Positions 8,362 through 20,400 of a stretch of 64,000 bases of DNA are shown here, one piece after another. Every line of letters starts with the position of its first letter. Within the stretch, counting starts at the first letter, position 1. Under the pieces are notes generated by a model. It saw nothing but the letters and a program-made list of their open reading frames with translations. It did not search any database and had not been told where the DNA came from. Both the position numbers and the translations under genes were made by a program. Source of the DNA: Daldinia sp. FL1419 (lineage: Eukaryota > Ascomycota > Sordariomycetes > Xylariales > Hypoxylaceae); contig MU623357.1 of assembly GCA_025201765.1 (NCBI GenBank), positions 1-64,000 on the forward strand, read 5' to 3'.

Positions 8362-10316
8362 TTAAAATATAATTTGTGTTTCGTTAACAGACAAACTTCT
8401 ACGAGGGGTACTAGGAGGAATTGTTTCGGCGGTGCCGAACGGTTCGAAGTTGAATAATGGGCGTGGGGTATGGGAAACTGGTAGAGGTGTCATGATCGGC
8501 GGGGCGTAGTGACAGGTATTGTGACCACAGCAAGGGGACTCGAGGCTAAGAGCCGGTACAAGGGAGACGGGAACACAGGCGTACAAGCCGGGTTCGTGAT
8601 AGATTGGGTGTGAGTATAGAGGTGTACTGAGGCAGGAAGGGGTAGCAGTGGTTCTCATGCGGCTCGGGCTCGAGTTAAATCTGGATGCGAGTTGAAGTCA
8701 GCACGCATTAGAAATGTATCATCATATACGGCACTTACCCTCTTCTCGACCACGGTATGGCTCGCTTCGGGAAAAGGGACGGGTCATCCAACTTCAGGCC
8801 AAGCTTTTCGCACCACGGAGAAACACAGCGACTCGTTGGGGTCCGAAAGGGCGAACAATCCCGGGGGGAGGACTGTGCCGTAGCGACGTCAGGGACAGAC
8901 ATTGGCTCGGTACTACGAAAGATGTGACCTTGCATAATAGTCATAGGCCAGTCCCTATTACCGTCCAAGCCATGGCCGGCAGGGCGCCCGTCCTCGCGGC
9001 CCTCACACTGTTTGCCAGGTACATCTGATCCCAGAAAGGGTGTCTGGCAGGGAAAATTATTGGTTGAGGGCTTCCCAGCCGGCGCGGTTCCTTCTCCGGG
9101 ACGATTTTGGTCTAGGTACTGGTGTATGTGTCTGTCGATATGTGCCGCGATATGCTCGATCAACTCCTGCTCGTTAAAGGGATGTGTGTGAGTATCAGGC
9201 TGCGCATTGGACTGCGCATTGGAGGTGTCATCCGGGTCCCCCAATCCAAGCAACTTCTTGGCAGCTTCGGTAAGGTCGCCGAGGGAAGGTAATCCTTCCC
9301 AACTTTCTGCCAGGCCCTTCATGAAATCATGCGTTTCTTGTTCTTCGGGATGTTGGCAGATTTGACACCCAGGATGATGATGTGGCTCTGCGGCAGCGAA
9401 GCCATCAGCGCCAGGAGGCAGGTCTGGAGGTGTAACAGCCCCTTTCCCCTTCTTTTTCTTCCTTTCTTTCTCTTTGCGACGCTGTTCTTTGCGCTCTTTC
9501 GCTTTTTCCGCCTTGAGCCGTTTCTTTTCCTCCTTTTCGTGGGCTTTCCTTTCCTTCTCAGCCTTCTTAGCTTCGGCCTTCTCCTTTTTCGCATTTTCTT
9601 TGTCTTCTTTAGATTTCTTGCCTTTAGGCTTCTCCGGCTCGTCTACGACGAGAATCGGAGGATCCCGCGAAGGCGCCGTGGAAGCGTTGTTTTCCTCGCC
9701 GGGCGGCTCCGCATTATCTTCTGGGACTTCTTCGCGTGTTGGGGAATCGGAATGACTGACGAGATTTTGGAAGATAGTAAGCGCGTGTTGTACGCCGTGC
9801 GTAACCTTATCTTGTAGAGTTTCCTCCGGAGCATTTTCATGTTCCTGTTCCCGGGGCTCTTCATCTAATGAGCCAAGCTGTCAGTTGGTTTGGGGTCTTA
9901 TGAAGCTGAAATCGGGACGGTAACTTACCTGCAAAGTGCGCCTTCGGAGCTTTCTTGTGGTCATCAGGCTTGGTGAAAGCATCTAGTGGCATAGGCTCAA
10001 TTTCCGCTAGCAGCGGCTCAGTATGTGAATTTATTTGAGATCTAGGTGATAGTCTGGGGCTGTGGGCAAGGTCGTCTAGCTCGGGCTCAGGAGAATCGCC
10101 CTGCCAACTACAAACCTCATCAGATGGACGGGGTCGATGAGGCTCCTCCTTGTGTGCGAGATCATCCAACTCGGGCTCAGGACTATCACCTCGCCAGCTG
10201 CAATCTTCGGCGGCCTTGGCCTTGTTCTCTTCGGGCTTCTGGTTCCCTTCTGTCATCGTGTTTTCTTCCAGGGGAGACGGGGGTATATTGGCGTATTTGA
10301 ACCTCGTGTCACGCAC
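8362..10316 (-). CDS. Unrecognised 610-aa Lys/Glu-rich protein with duplicated DSPEPELDDLAH motif
   Basis: Three exons join in frame: 10316-9929, 9864-8739, 8680-8362; the introns are 64 bp and 58 bp with GTAAGT donors. The N-terminus has a 17-residue unit, CSW[RQ]GDSPEPELDDLAH, twice (about residues 39-55 and 69-85). Residues ~220-300 are an uninterrupted Lys/Glu/Arg-rich, probably coiled-coil or basic segment. It is followed by HHHPGCQICQH, a small possible metal-binding site, and a GLAESWEGLPSLGDLTEAAKKLL amphipathic stretch. The C-terminus has further Cys/His (SPCCGHNTCHY). The ATG at 10316 is the first in frame; the ATG 20 codons later is an alternative. I do not recognise a family and propose no function. 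The splice junctions are consistent, so it is probably expressed. Confidence 0.75.
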
Positions 10317-11980
10317 GCTCTCCTAAGATTAAGCTAGGCCCAGAAACGGGCAATTGGGTCATTTACACCCTGGATGTTGCATCTAAATAAATGTTCTGTG
10401 TAGGTTATATTTGTCTAGGGGAGATTTGGAGGTAATCAAGAGTTCGAAATAATAGGTAAAGATGACATTCCGACGTTCAAGACAACGCTACCAACTCCGG
10501 GTACTTGATCTTTGAGGATTAAATTCATTTCTCATTACCTCCATGAACAAGAGGTAAGACCTACGGGTCATGCCTGAGTTACGAGTTCTTTTACTTACCT
10601 CCACAGGTAGTTGCCGTTGACCATTAGGACCTGCCACCGACCATTTGATGAATGGCATATGCGTGTGTAAAAAGTAAACCGTATAGGGGGCAACTATGGC
10701 ATCGCTGCCTTGAAATACCAAAGCAAGGCTAACCGACCTACATATATCCTCGTTGGAAATGACACCCAGTTTCGGTATATGAAGAGGTACAATAAAAGGG
10801 GAACATGAATTGTAACTATTTAGATGTTTTTGACGTCGGTGACTTTTCCAATAATTATTTATAATATCACAAAATGTTCTCTTGACTTATTGACCCATTG
10901 GTAGATTTTGTAAAAAATGACATGAATTACATGATACTTGAATTCTATGGATAGGTCTAGATGTTCGTGTTTGCATCGTAGAATAATGATTGACATGGGA
11001 ATATCATTGATATTTCTGCAAACCCTGGCGGGCTCTAAACACTTGGGAGTATCTATAACCCTCGTACTACCTCAGTCACTTTAATGTGGCACAATCTTCT
11101 TCTGCGCTGATAGGTATCATATGTTGGACCGCGTACTCCTCGGCGACCTTATAGAAGAAGTAGGTAAATAATGCCCGCCGAAGATTCCGACTGTATACGT
11201 AGTTCCCCGAAGCCAAGAGAAGTCTAATGTGATCAGGCGTTAAAGGCCCATAATATGCCGAACATCGCAGTCCACGTGCATGTTGTAATAAATGTTCCTA
11301 CACGTAACCTGACGGCCCAGGGCCATGGTTAACGGTGGCAAACGGGCAACCTTACAGTCTCACTCGTTGACTGGGTGCCAACCTCATGTCTCATCCTTCA
11401 AGCCATTTTTCATGTTGGTCGGGATTATTCTGGCGTTACGACTAAGTGGCGCTTCAGTGGTGGTTGTTCGAAGCGATTCGTTTGAAGTACTATATATGTT
11501 GCTGGGGTCCTGGGGATAATCGTTTATCTAGGTACTATATGTAGTGTACTGAGACATTCCAAGTCAACAGCGACCATTCGGAATGGCCCCTTCCAAGTGA
11601 AGTGACCCGAGGACATGGACACTCTAAGACATCTTAGACATCTTAGACATTTCGAGTCTGGGGTCATCTATGCTTGCCTAGGCCCCGTTCGTCTAAGGAT
11701 CCATTGGTCCAAGGATATTCGCTTAGATTTACTAGGTGCGTAGTACTTTAGGTAGTCCATTGTTCTATACTAAAGACAGTAATAGTACATCTCGGGCTCA
11801 CCGAGTCTGTAGGTTGGTATACCATATACCTATTGCATATGTAGATGTAGTACTAGAATAATGTGATGAGATGATGTCTCTTGGTTTTATGCAGTGATAA
11901 AGTTTCTTACCGTCGCATCTCTATCCGGTCGGCTGGATAAAAAATATAGTTATAAATAAATCTGTCCCATGTAGATAAAA

Positions 11981-12058
11981 GTAAGTAGAAAAAGTAAGTA
12001 GAAAAAGTAAGTAGAAAAAGTAAGTAGAAAAAGTAAGTAGAAAAAGTAAGTAGAAAAA
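11981..12058 (+). repeat. 13-bp minisatellite, six exact copies
   Basis: GTAAGTAGAAAAA is repeated six times without error. On the plus strand each unit contains a GTAAGT 5' splice-site consensus. The array lies far from any gene model. Confidence 0.95.
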
Positions 12059-13882
12059 GCAAGCTCCTAGAAAGTAGGCGGGCCGAGAGCACACGGCTTG
12101 CTGAATGTGCCTTATTAAAACCACTGCGTAGAAGGCGACGAAATGGATGGGTACCTAAGATATTACGTACCGTACCTTGGGTACTACGAGTAAATGTCGG
12201 CATATACGAAAAACTTACTAGTAAAAACTAAAGCTGAATTAGCGTTGGCGAATTAGAAAGCGCCGAAGAAGTTCGGGTAGCTAGCCAAATAGAGGTAAGA
12301 TCAGGTCCCTCCACTGTTAATATGCTTTTTGCAGTACGGATCCGTATAATACCACGATACCTATGTACATACTGCAATATCTCAATATCTGAGTGGGTGA
12401 AATGTGCACTGGGCTTACAAGGATGATGACGCTACAGATCCCTCCTCTCCTTTCTCCGATTCTTCATCCTAGCGTTTTGAATCTCAAAATTTGATGTCAT
12501 CTTCACCGCACATTGTCGTCTTCTTGGACGGATACACATTCTTTAGCGGCTCTGGTGCTTACACGGTAATTCGCTATTCGGATGTCTACCGTACCTAACT
12601 TTGGTGATCCGTAAAAAGGTAAAATGAGGATAACGGGATTCAAAAAAACCAATAGGGTTCAAGCGTACATAAGTAGGTTAAGGTGCTAATATATGATTGG
12701 CTATAACTTCTTATACTCTCGAGGATCGGCTATCTTTAATGTGCATCTACCGCAGGAACCTTGGGACACCCTTGTCCCAGAGTAATAGCAGAAGAAGATA
12801 TACTTAAATCCTAATGATCCTAATGCAACGTAAATTCGCAATATCATGTGTTCTGTGGTAGTATTAGCTCCTCCATATATACGATTATTGACTCGAATCT
12901 CATCTTATAAACGTACTATGTACTATGTAAGTGGAAGTGACCTAACATCTTATTAGACTTCGTGAACCGTGAAGGATCAAGGAGGCGTCCTGTACGCAAG
13001 CACTCCACCGATGTTTAGGCCATATCGTTATTTGGAACTATCGAGCGGGGGGCCTGTAATGTAAGGAGATGCTTGCTAAATTGGGTTGGCAACGCGTATG
13101 TAGAATACCTTAGTGAGTATCCATATCCCTCTATTTCGGCCATAAGGTAATGAACTGAAAATATCTATCTTAATTAGGTAACTAATAAGAATATTCTCGT
13201 AGCATTTTCCAGGTATATTTGCAAACGAAAAGCTGCACCGATCCAGATTCTGGGGTTATGCGGCCGCCCAAGAGGTACGTATATACACATATTGATATAT
13301 ACCACCTACATATGTATATCATACCTGTGTAGACTGTTTAGAATTAGACTCTCATGGATGTAGGTAATCCGTGGTTTCGCAACCAACCGGGCCTCGGAAC
13401 CAATGGGATTGTGAGAAAGCTATGGAAGGGGGGCATGTGGGGAGTGTCTTCAAGGAGTAAAGTGGGCCACCACGGACCTTCGTGAAAAAAACAAGAGAGA
13501 AGGAAGCAATACAAACGGTAAGGTACGACTTGAAGATCGTTTAACTAGTCGCGATTTCTCGATGTTTTCCCCCATTTTAAATTATTTTAGATACTGGCTA
13601 CTGCCTTTAGGTAGGTACCTATTAGCTTAATTGATGAGACTCAGCTTCCAAGGTACTACGGATCTGTACAAACAGTACCTTGTTACACACATTTGTGAAA
13701 TATCGTAGCCATAATGACTAAACTTGTTGTTTCCATTCAGCCTTAAAGTTATCTGGGCACCCTTGCAAAATAACCCCGTTTAATGTGTCTCGAATATCTT
13801 CTCCTTTCTAATTTTCTCTCGTCTACCTGCATTTATTTCTACGGTATAATTCTCTTACATATACACTCCTTACTTTCCAAGC

Positions 13883-13906
13883 TTTTATTTTATTTTATTT
13901 TATTTT
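13883..13906 (+). repeat. (TTTTA)n microsatellite in a pyrimidine-rich promoter
   Basis: A short pentanucleotide run lies in the pyrimidine-rich region about 220 bp upstream of ATG 14126. Similar runs occur near 37.1, 41.6 and 43.8 kb. Confidence 0.8.
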
Positions 13907-14125
13907 TAAACTCTTCTTTTCTCCCCTTTGTTCCCCGTGTTTCTTTACTCCTCTAGTTCCAATAGCATGTGGCAGACCCGGCGGTTATCTTCTGCTCGAT
14001 CCTGATGGAGGTCCGCGTCCTTGAAAGATAATTACGGAGATAGGAGAAGTAAGGGACGAATATTTTTACGTGCATTTTTATGGGCTTAGTTTCCTTTGAT
14101 ACGAATACTCGATTCGACTTCCAAA

Positions 14126-16706
14126 ATGGGCTGGTTAAGTTTTCTTTCTAGAAAATCTACCAGTAATCTGAACAATGACCTCAAGGCACAAGCTTACGAT
14201 GAGACTGTAGCCGCCAATCCTCCAATCCGCGGTATGAGCCGAGTCTCCGTCCCAGGAATTTGGTAAATCTCCGAGCTGACCTATCTTACTTTAAGGCACT
14301 TATCCGGTTAATGGCAATGGACCCAGCATTTTGGAGAAATTCCAGAAATCCCATCCACATCTAAGAAACGGTCAATTCAATGATAATTCCGCACCGCCTC
14401 CTATAGTTCCTCGCCTACTCGACCGTCCCAATACGGCCCCTACCCAGCATTCACCCGAAGGATCGTCCCGGTCAAGGTCCCAAGCAGGAGCTCCGTCAAA
14501 ACTACGAGAACTGCCCAAAAAGCGACACGGTCCCTACAAGCTTCCGTCGAAGATACCAACTGAGCGCAATGAAGATAGCACGATCACCAGGTCTATTCAC
14601 AGCGTACCATCACCAACTTTTGTTCGCGGTCGTAATTCTTCAATCTTTAGTGGTGATTCTGAATCGACACGTGGATTTGTTGACCTTCTGGATGCTCAAT
14701 CATTTATCAAGCCCTCGGATTTTTATGGTCGCGTAAAGGCCACTGGTACTAAAGACTACGACGAGGACGTTGCGGACCGCAACATCAGCGAGAATGGGTC
14801 CAACTTCAACTCCCCACAAGCTGAGGAGTTTAACAGAAAGAATTTACCCCCGGGTATTTGGTGTGATGATGAGGGATCCGGTCGACCACGCTCATCGAGG
14901 AAAAGGCGGACTATGGGATATGGGCTGCAAACTAAGTCGAATAATTCCAACTTTCGGAGCGCATCACCCGCGACGCTAGCTTTGCGCGCATATCAGGATG
15001 AGCCAAAGAACGAAACATCACTAACTGAAAAAGCTCTTCGTCGAAGATCTTTACATTCATATGTCCCTTCTGCGATAGAGCGACCAAGTAGTGCCTCTAC
15101 AGGAAAGAGACTCAGAGGGCAAGACTCCGACTACTTCCCTGAGTCCCTCCGAGAAGTAGCTCGCGCGGCGATTTGGGAAGGTTTCGAATATGACCCATCC
15201 GTGGATTTGAGCCTAAGGGACAACCCGATGCAATCAAGCGCATCTCGGGAGATATCTATTCATAGGCAGGATTCCGACAGCGATCTTTCTTGCCATGCGC
15301 GCAACGATTTTAGCCAGGGACGACTCGCCCCGGTTAATCAATCTCGGTCTCGCAATAACTCTCCCCAGCGCAGAACCATGTCTCACATATCTTCAACTAC
15401 CACTAAATCCCCGTCCAAGGCAGGAAGTTTAAGGACTCTTCACTTGCCTTATCGCGGCGATCTTATTACTGAAAGCAGCCTGCCAAATGCAGAAGAGAGC
15501 CTATCCAGAAAAAAGAATCGCAGTTCTTCGAAGCGCCACCGCGAACCCGTCTCTGACTTTGACGGTTCATTCTACGAGCTAACACCGTTACAGCCCCCAG
15601 AGCCACTCAGTTAGTTGTCCCGATTTTGAATTTTCCGTTCATATAACCTGTTTGCTAATGCGTTGTCCATAGGCCCAAGAACAATTTTCGGACACTCTAA
15701 TGGCCCAGACGAATTGGGCCGTCGCCGTGGCAATGGAAGTATGATTTCGGGATCCGCGAGGAGTCTTAAGCGGCCTGAAATTGAAGACGTAGTTCCGGAA
15801 CGAGGTAGCAGTATTCGCCGTTGGTCGTTAACTTCAGAAACGGCGGGCTCTACATTGAGCTCAAATCCATTCAGACCTCAATCAGGTCATACAACTAATA
15901 CCTCCGTCGACCTTGCTCCTCGTCTACCATCGTCTAAGGCTATTGAGCTGGATGAAGATAATATTAGCCCCGAGTCGTTGGCAGGGCCTCTACTTAACTC
16001 TGGCCGACGGGAACCTTCAATAAACCTCGCTATTGACGATGACACTTCGTCTATTGATTCCTTTGACGCTCCCAAGCGGTCTGCTGGCGAATTTGAAAAG
16101 GACCTCCTCTTCCAAGGCTATGGGTTTGAAGGCTCTCAACTACCGGGACTTCCGGCATCGTTCGACTCGGTAAAGAAGCCTAGGAAACCGAAACGAGCTC
16201 AGCCATCAGAGACATTCTCTGTACCTAAGGACCCGCTTCATTTAGCTACACTTAGTTCTACTAAGTTTGAAGATGCACTTTCCTCTACCTTTGGCTCCCA
16301 ATACTCAACTTCATCTTTAAATCATAAGTCTCGATCTAAGTCATCTCGCTTGCAGGTACCGAGGTTTGATTATACTGATTCCGAAGCAAATGATGGCTTG
16401 GAGGCTGAAAACGACTCCGAGGACGAATTAAATTTCGACATTCCCTTAAAGCGTCGAAGTGAGCACCGATATCACTCTTACGACAATATACGACAGTACG
16501 AAAACACTGCCCAGCTATTTGACGACGATGATTTGGATTTGCCCGACATGGCTGTTGTTGCACGGCTTCGAAGGGAGGCCAGGTCAAAACAACGCGCAAG
16601 CAGCGCTTCATTGCGCAAGTCCAGGGGCAAAGGGAAGGCACCCGACTTCCGCATCCCTAGAATCGAATTTGACGACCACTCTGAATACGCCGATGCTGAA
16701 TCATAA
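14126..16706 (+). CDS. Unrecognised 817-aa Ser/Arg-rich, probably disordered protein
   Basis: Exons 14126-14231, 14296-15609 and 15673-16706 join in frame; the introns are 64 and 63 bp (GTATGA...TTTAAG, GTTAGT...CATAG). The first exon supplies an ATG and a short N-terminus, MGWLSFLSRKSTSN. The rest is rich in Ser, Arg, Pro and acidic clusters with no transmembrane segment and no enzyme motif I know; it has many basic-Ser stretches that look like kinase targets (for example RSRSRSQAG-type and SRSRNNSPQRR). A conserved-looking patch, PESLREVARAAIWEGFEYDPS, lies mid-protein. The end is Arg/Lys-rich then acidic. It probably acts as a scaffold or regulated adaptor, but that is only inferred from composition. 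Confidence 0.8.
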
Positions 16707-17498
16707 AGCTTCAAGCGTTAGGCCAGAAGACATGTGATGAGGATATATTCACAATGCCCAAATTTTTCATCCATCACCGCTACGAAGATTTCGAGGCAGG
16801 AGCATACTTTCTCCCATTATGCATATGATTGTAATGATAGTTATCATGTTTTAGAATAGTTCGGCGCACGGCGATGAGTTGGCACCCGATGCCCGGCGAG
16901 GCTCGAGCCTATTTTATACCCCCTTCGAGTGCCGTAGGTAGGATAGGACCTATTAATAGTAGGTTCCAACAGGGAGCTGTGTTTACGCGGTCTATTATAG
17001 TCGAGGTGGGATTCGAGTGTGATGAGTTCGATACGAGTTCGATACTTGGGTTGGGTTAGGTTAGGTAGTTGCGGCGGCTCCGTTGTTTTTAAATAAAGAC
17101 GTGATGCATTACTCCGTTGGTGTGCCATGGATGGGCGAACTGAGATAACTAACTATAGGAGATTGGATGCTTACGATGAATAAGAAATGAATAACTAAAG
17201 TTTCCAATTTTTATAGAACGTGACGAACGGCCATATCCAAACGAAACTTATGGCGGACTAAACGCCTTATTAGGAGATCGCAGGAGTTTCAACGCATATT
17301 CTACGTGGTCTGCTGCATAAACGTCAACTACTAGATGATCCATTCCACTTATAATGATGTGAAGATTAAGTCATTGAATCTCTTGAGATCATCGAATTTA
17401 GAAAGTTGCGGCTCAAACCGGATATACACGTACCCTAAGATAGTAGGCCCTTGAAAACCCCCGCTCCCCGGAAATCACACTTGTTAAACGTTCCTCTC
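16707..17498. other. Gene-free intergenic stretch between convergent genes
   Basis: Two genes end towards each other here. Short frames on both strands lack support. I see nothing beyond likely 3' UTRs. Confidence 0.6.
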
Positions 17499-20400
17499 TC
17501 AAACTGCTGTGACATGCTCTAGGATATCCGAAGCTTCCGCCTCTTCGGGCGAGCAGTTACATCCATACATCTTCTTATAGTCCTCAACGCTCATATCCTG
17601 CAAGGTGTCCATAATCTTCTTAGCCGCGGCAATCTTGGCGTATCGGCCGCTGGCGGCAACGGCATGTTCGCGGACCTGGCCGTGGATCATGACACCACAC
17701 AGGACTTGCACCTGGCCCAACGGGGCGTCCTCGATACCCATTTCCTGGATAAGAAGACGCCAGTTAGCGCAACGGAAATGAAGGTGTAGCATATTTGATA
17801 GGAACGTAACCGGGTGTCGGTTAGCGAATGTGTCGTAGATGTGCATATCCTCAAAGTAAGGCCGCATGTGTGTGTCAAAGAACCGCTGGACTTGACTATA
17901 GTCGTACTCGCTGTCGACGAAAAGTGCGCCGATGTACGCCTCTACAATATCGGGGAGTGCTTTGGGCGGCCTCTGAACTTCAACCCAGAAATTTTTCGCA
18001 TACGAAGCGCGGTCAAGATTGGCTGATTCAGCCTTCTCTTCTGCCGCTTGCTTTGCTGCCATTATGGCAGCCACGTATTCCGTTATTTCCTTCTGTAGTC
18101 CGCCATACATGGATAGCATGTGTGTCTGCAAACCAAGTGAAACACAGAAGCAGCCCAGAAACTGGTTTGATACCATCGCCATCTTGTGTTCGGTTAGCCA
18201 TTGGGGATCGGCGTTTGGATACCGATGAAAGAGGAAGTCGACACATATCATGTCAAGCAACGCATCCCCAAGGAACTCTAGTCGCTGGTAACTTGGGATG
18301 CGTTCGTAAATGGTACCATATGACGGATGCATAAAAGCGCTGCGTAGTAAGCGAGGATATTTGAATTTATAACCAAGCTTCTCTTCGATCTGCCTGGCTA
18401 CCTCACGTTGAACCGCCGTAGAGTCAGCACTTTGCCACTCCGGGATCTTATATGCTGCATAATAGTCTCCATACGTCATCATCTTATGGTTTTTATGGTT
18501 GACAAACTTAGTAACGGCCTGGATGGCCATGTCGAAGCTGTGCTGATCATAGGTTGTCAGGTAAGCTGCCCCAATGAGCGCCTCGCAAACATCTGCGATC
18601 GACTTGTCTCCAAGCGTATGGGTTCCCTCAATACCCTTCTTTCCTTGAATACTAGTATTCTGCCTACCTCTCAATAAATCAAGGCCTTCTGGATACCATG
18701 TTCGTCGATTGAAACCCTTGGATCGAATCGACTCTTGTAGCTCTAAGTCGAGCGCGTTGTTGAAAAGGTTCTTGTTGCATATTAGCAGCATGCGGTCAAC
18801 GTGATACTGAAATTCATCACTATCGGGGATCTGGGAGAAAAGAGCAATTGTTGTGCTCATCTTCAAGAATGAATCGCCAAGGAATTCAAGGCGCTCGTAG
18901 TTCGTTCCCATGCCTCGCTGAAGATTTATCTGTTCTTCCGAGTGTTCTTCAGTGTTGTCACTATCTTTAGTCATCGCCTCAAGAGCGAGATCAGGACGGA
19001 TATCTAGGGAAAGAGACGCGCAAGCCTCTAGCACTATAAGACTAGTTTCGATTCGATATATTATCGCAGGTAAATTGTAGGCCATGGCAATTACATCGAC
19101 CGGCAGCTTCATTCGTTAGAATTTAAAAATAAGAGCGGGTAATCTGATAGACTTACTACTGAGAGTTTCAAAGTTTCGAAAACAAGAAAGCATTTGCGTT
19201 CTACATCGTAGGACTTATCGAGTTCATCAAGGAGATTCCGTCGTAGCGGGATATACTCGGCTTCCACGACAGGCAAGTCATGACGGACTGTCAATCTGGA
19301 TCGTGATTTTGACCATAAGCTAATACTGTAGTTCCATATATCATTAGGGGCCTCCCGAGTGGCCTTTTTACCAGTTTGGCTTCTAGGAGCTCCCGGCGGT
19401 TCCATATCAGTCGGCTTAAGATCGTGACGGCAGCAGACCGTATAGAATTTGCGGGAGCCATCATGGGGGTCAACAACAAACCGCTCCCTAAAAATTTCAT
19501 CCGGTTCACCTTCACATTCAAGATACCTTCCTGCACTTTGAATTGTGGAAAGACATTTCCAGTCGATTAAGGCGCGAACGTTACTCGAAACGTTATAAAA
19601 ATCAAGGCTGTGAGGGTCGGTAAGAGGCGCAAAGAAGTAAGGCATTTTCTCCAATTCCGAACGGTACTCTTTACTGAACACATCGTTGAATATCCTGAGT
19701 GTGAACGTATTGATTTGCTCGATCTCCTCTAGCGTGATTTCTAGGGCGTGAGGGAGAGGTATGCATTCCACGTCTGACGTGCGCTGATAATCAAAAAATA
19801 GAGGAAATTGAGCTGTTTGTGGGAGCGGAGACCTCGTGAGGATAGTGAGCGGTCTCGAGAATCTTCCTAGTGCTTCTGGGGAAGTTAGCTTTAAGATATT
19901 CAGATATAAACTCTCCGGCTGGCCTCGTTGTTCCCAGATCTTAGGCTTTATACGCATCGGGTATTCCGATCGCTTCTTCGAGCTGATGGCCAAGTGAGCA
20001 TTACGCATAGCCGGGAGCTTCTTGGTGAAGGTAGACTGCAAATAGTCATCCAGGTACTTCTTTTTCTTTAGCTGTAGGCACATCTCGAAGGCAGCCGAGC
20101 ATTTGGCAACTTGCTTGGAATCAGCGCGTCGCCCAAGCGCACCCTTAATCGGAGAAGTGTCTGGTAAAAGAACCTCACACTCAAATTCTCGACCAATATT
20201 CCTTATTATATAATCCGGTGTATAAACTGTGTCTAAAGGGCGAGGCAAAGTCGAGACGAAATTAGCTAGAATCGTTAGACTACTTTTATATGTCAATTTA
20301 GCTCCGGTTGAAGGTACAATATAGACACGATGGCTCCTCTCTTGAGACAGGAAATAGTCAATTTTATAATCATTCCCGGTGAGGAGTCTGTCCTCAGAGA

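Larger units (their letters stand above)
10317..14125. other. 3.8 kb gene-poor region
   Basis: Only short unsupported frames occur here, on either strand. It holds a 13-bp minisatellite (11981-12058), a small GACATCTTA repeat (about 11628-11650) and, at the right end, the pyrimidine-rich promoter and leader of the gene starting at 14126. No RNA gene is evident. Confidence 0.6.

Noticed and set aside
8714..9028. Plus-strand frame of 104 codons
   Set aside because: It is antisense to the middle exon of the 610-aa gene, which has consistent splicing.
9329..9817. Plus-strand frame of 162 codons, very Phe/Leu-rich, membrane-like
   Set aside because: It is the complement of the Lys/Glu-rich segment of the minus-strand gene; the hydrophobic look follows from the CTT/TTC complement.
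10488..10721. 77-codon minus-strand frame
   Set aside because: No start context, no known motif, isolated in gene-poor DNA.
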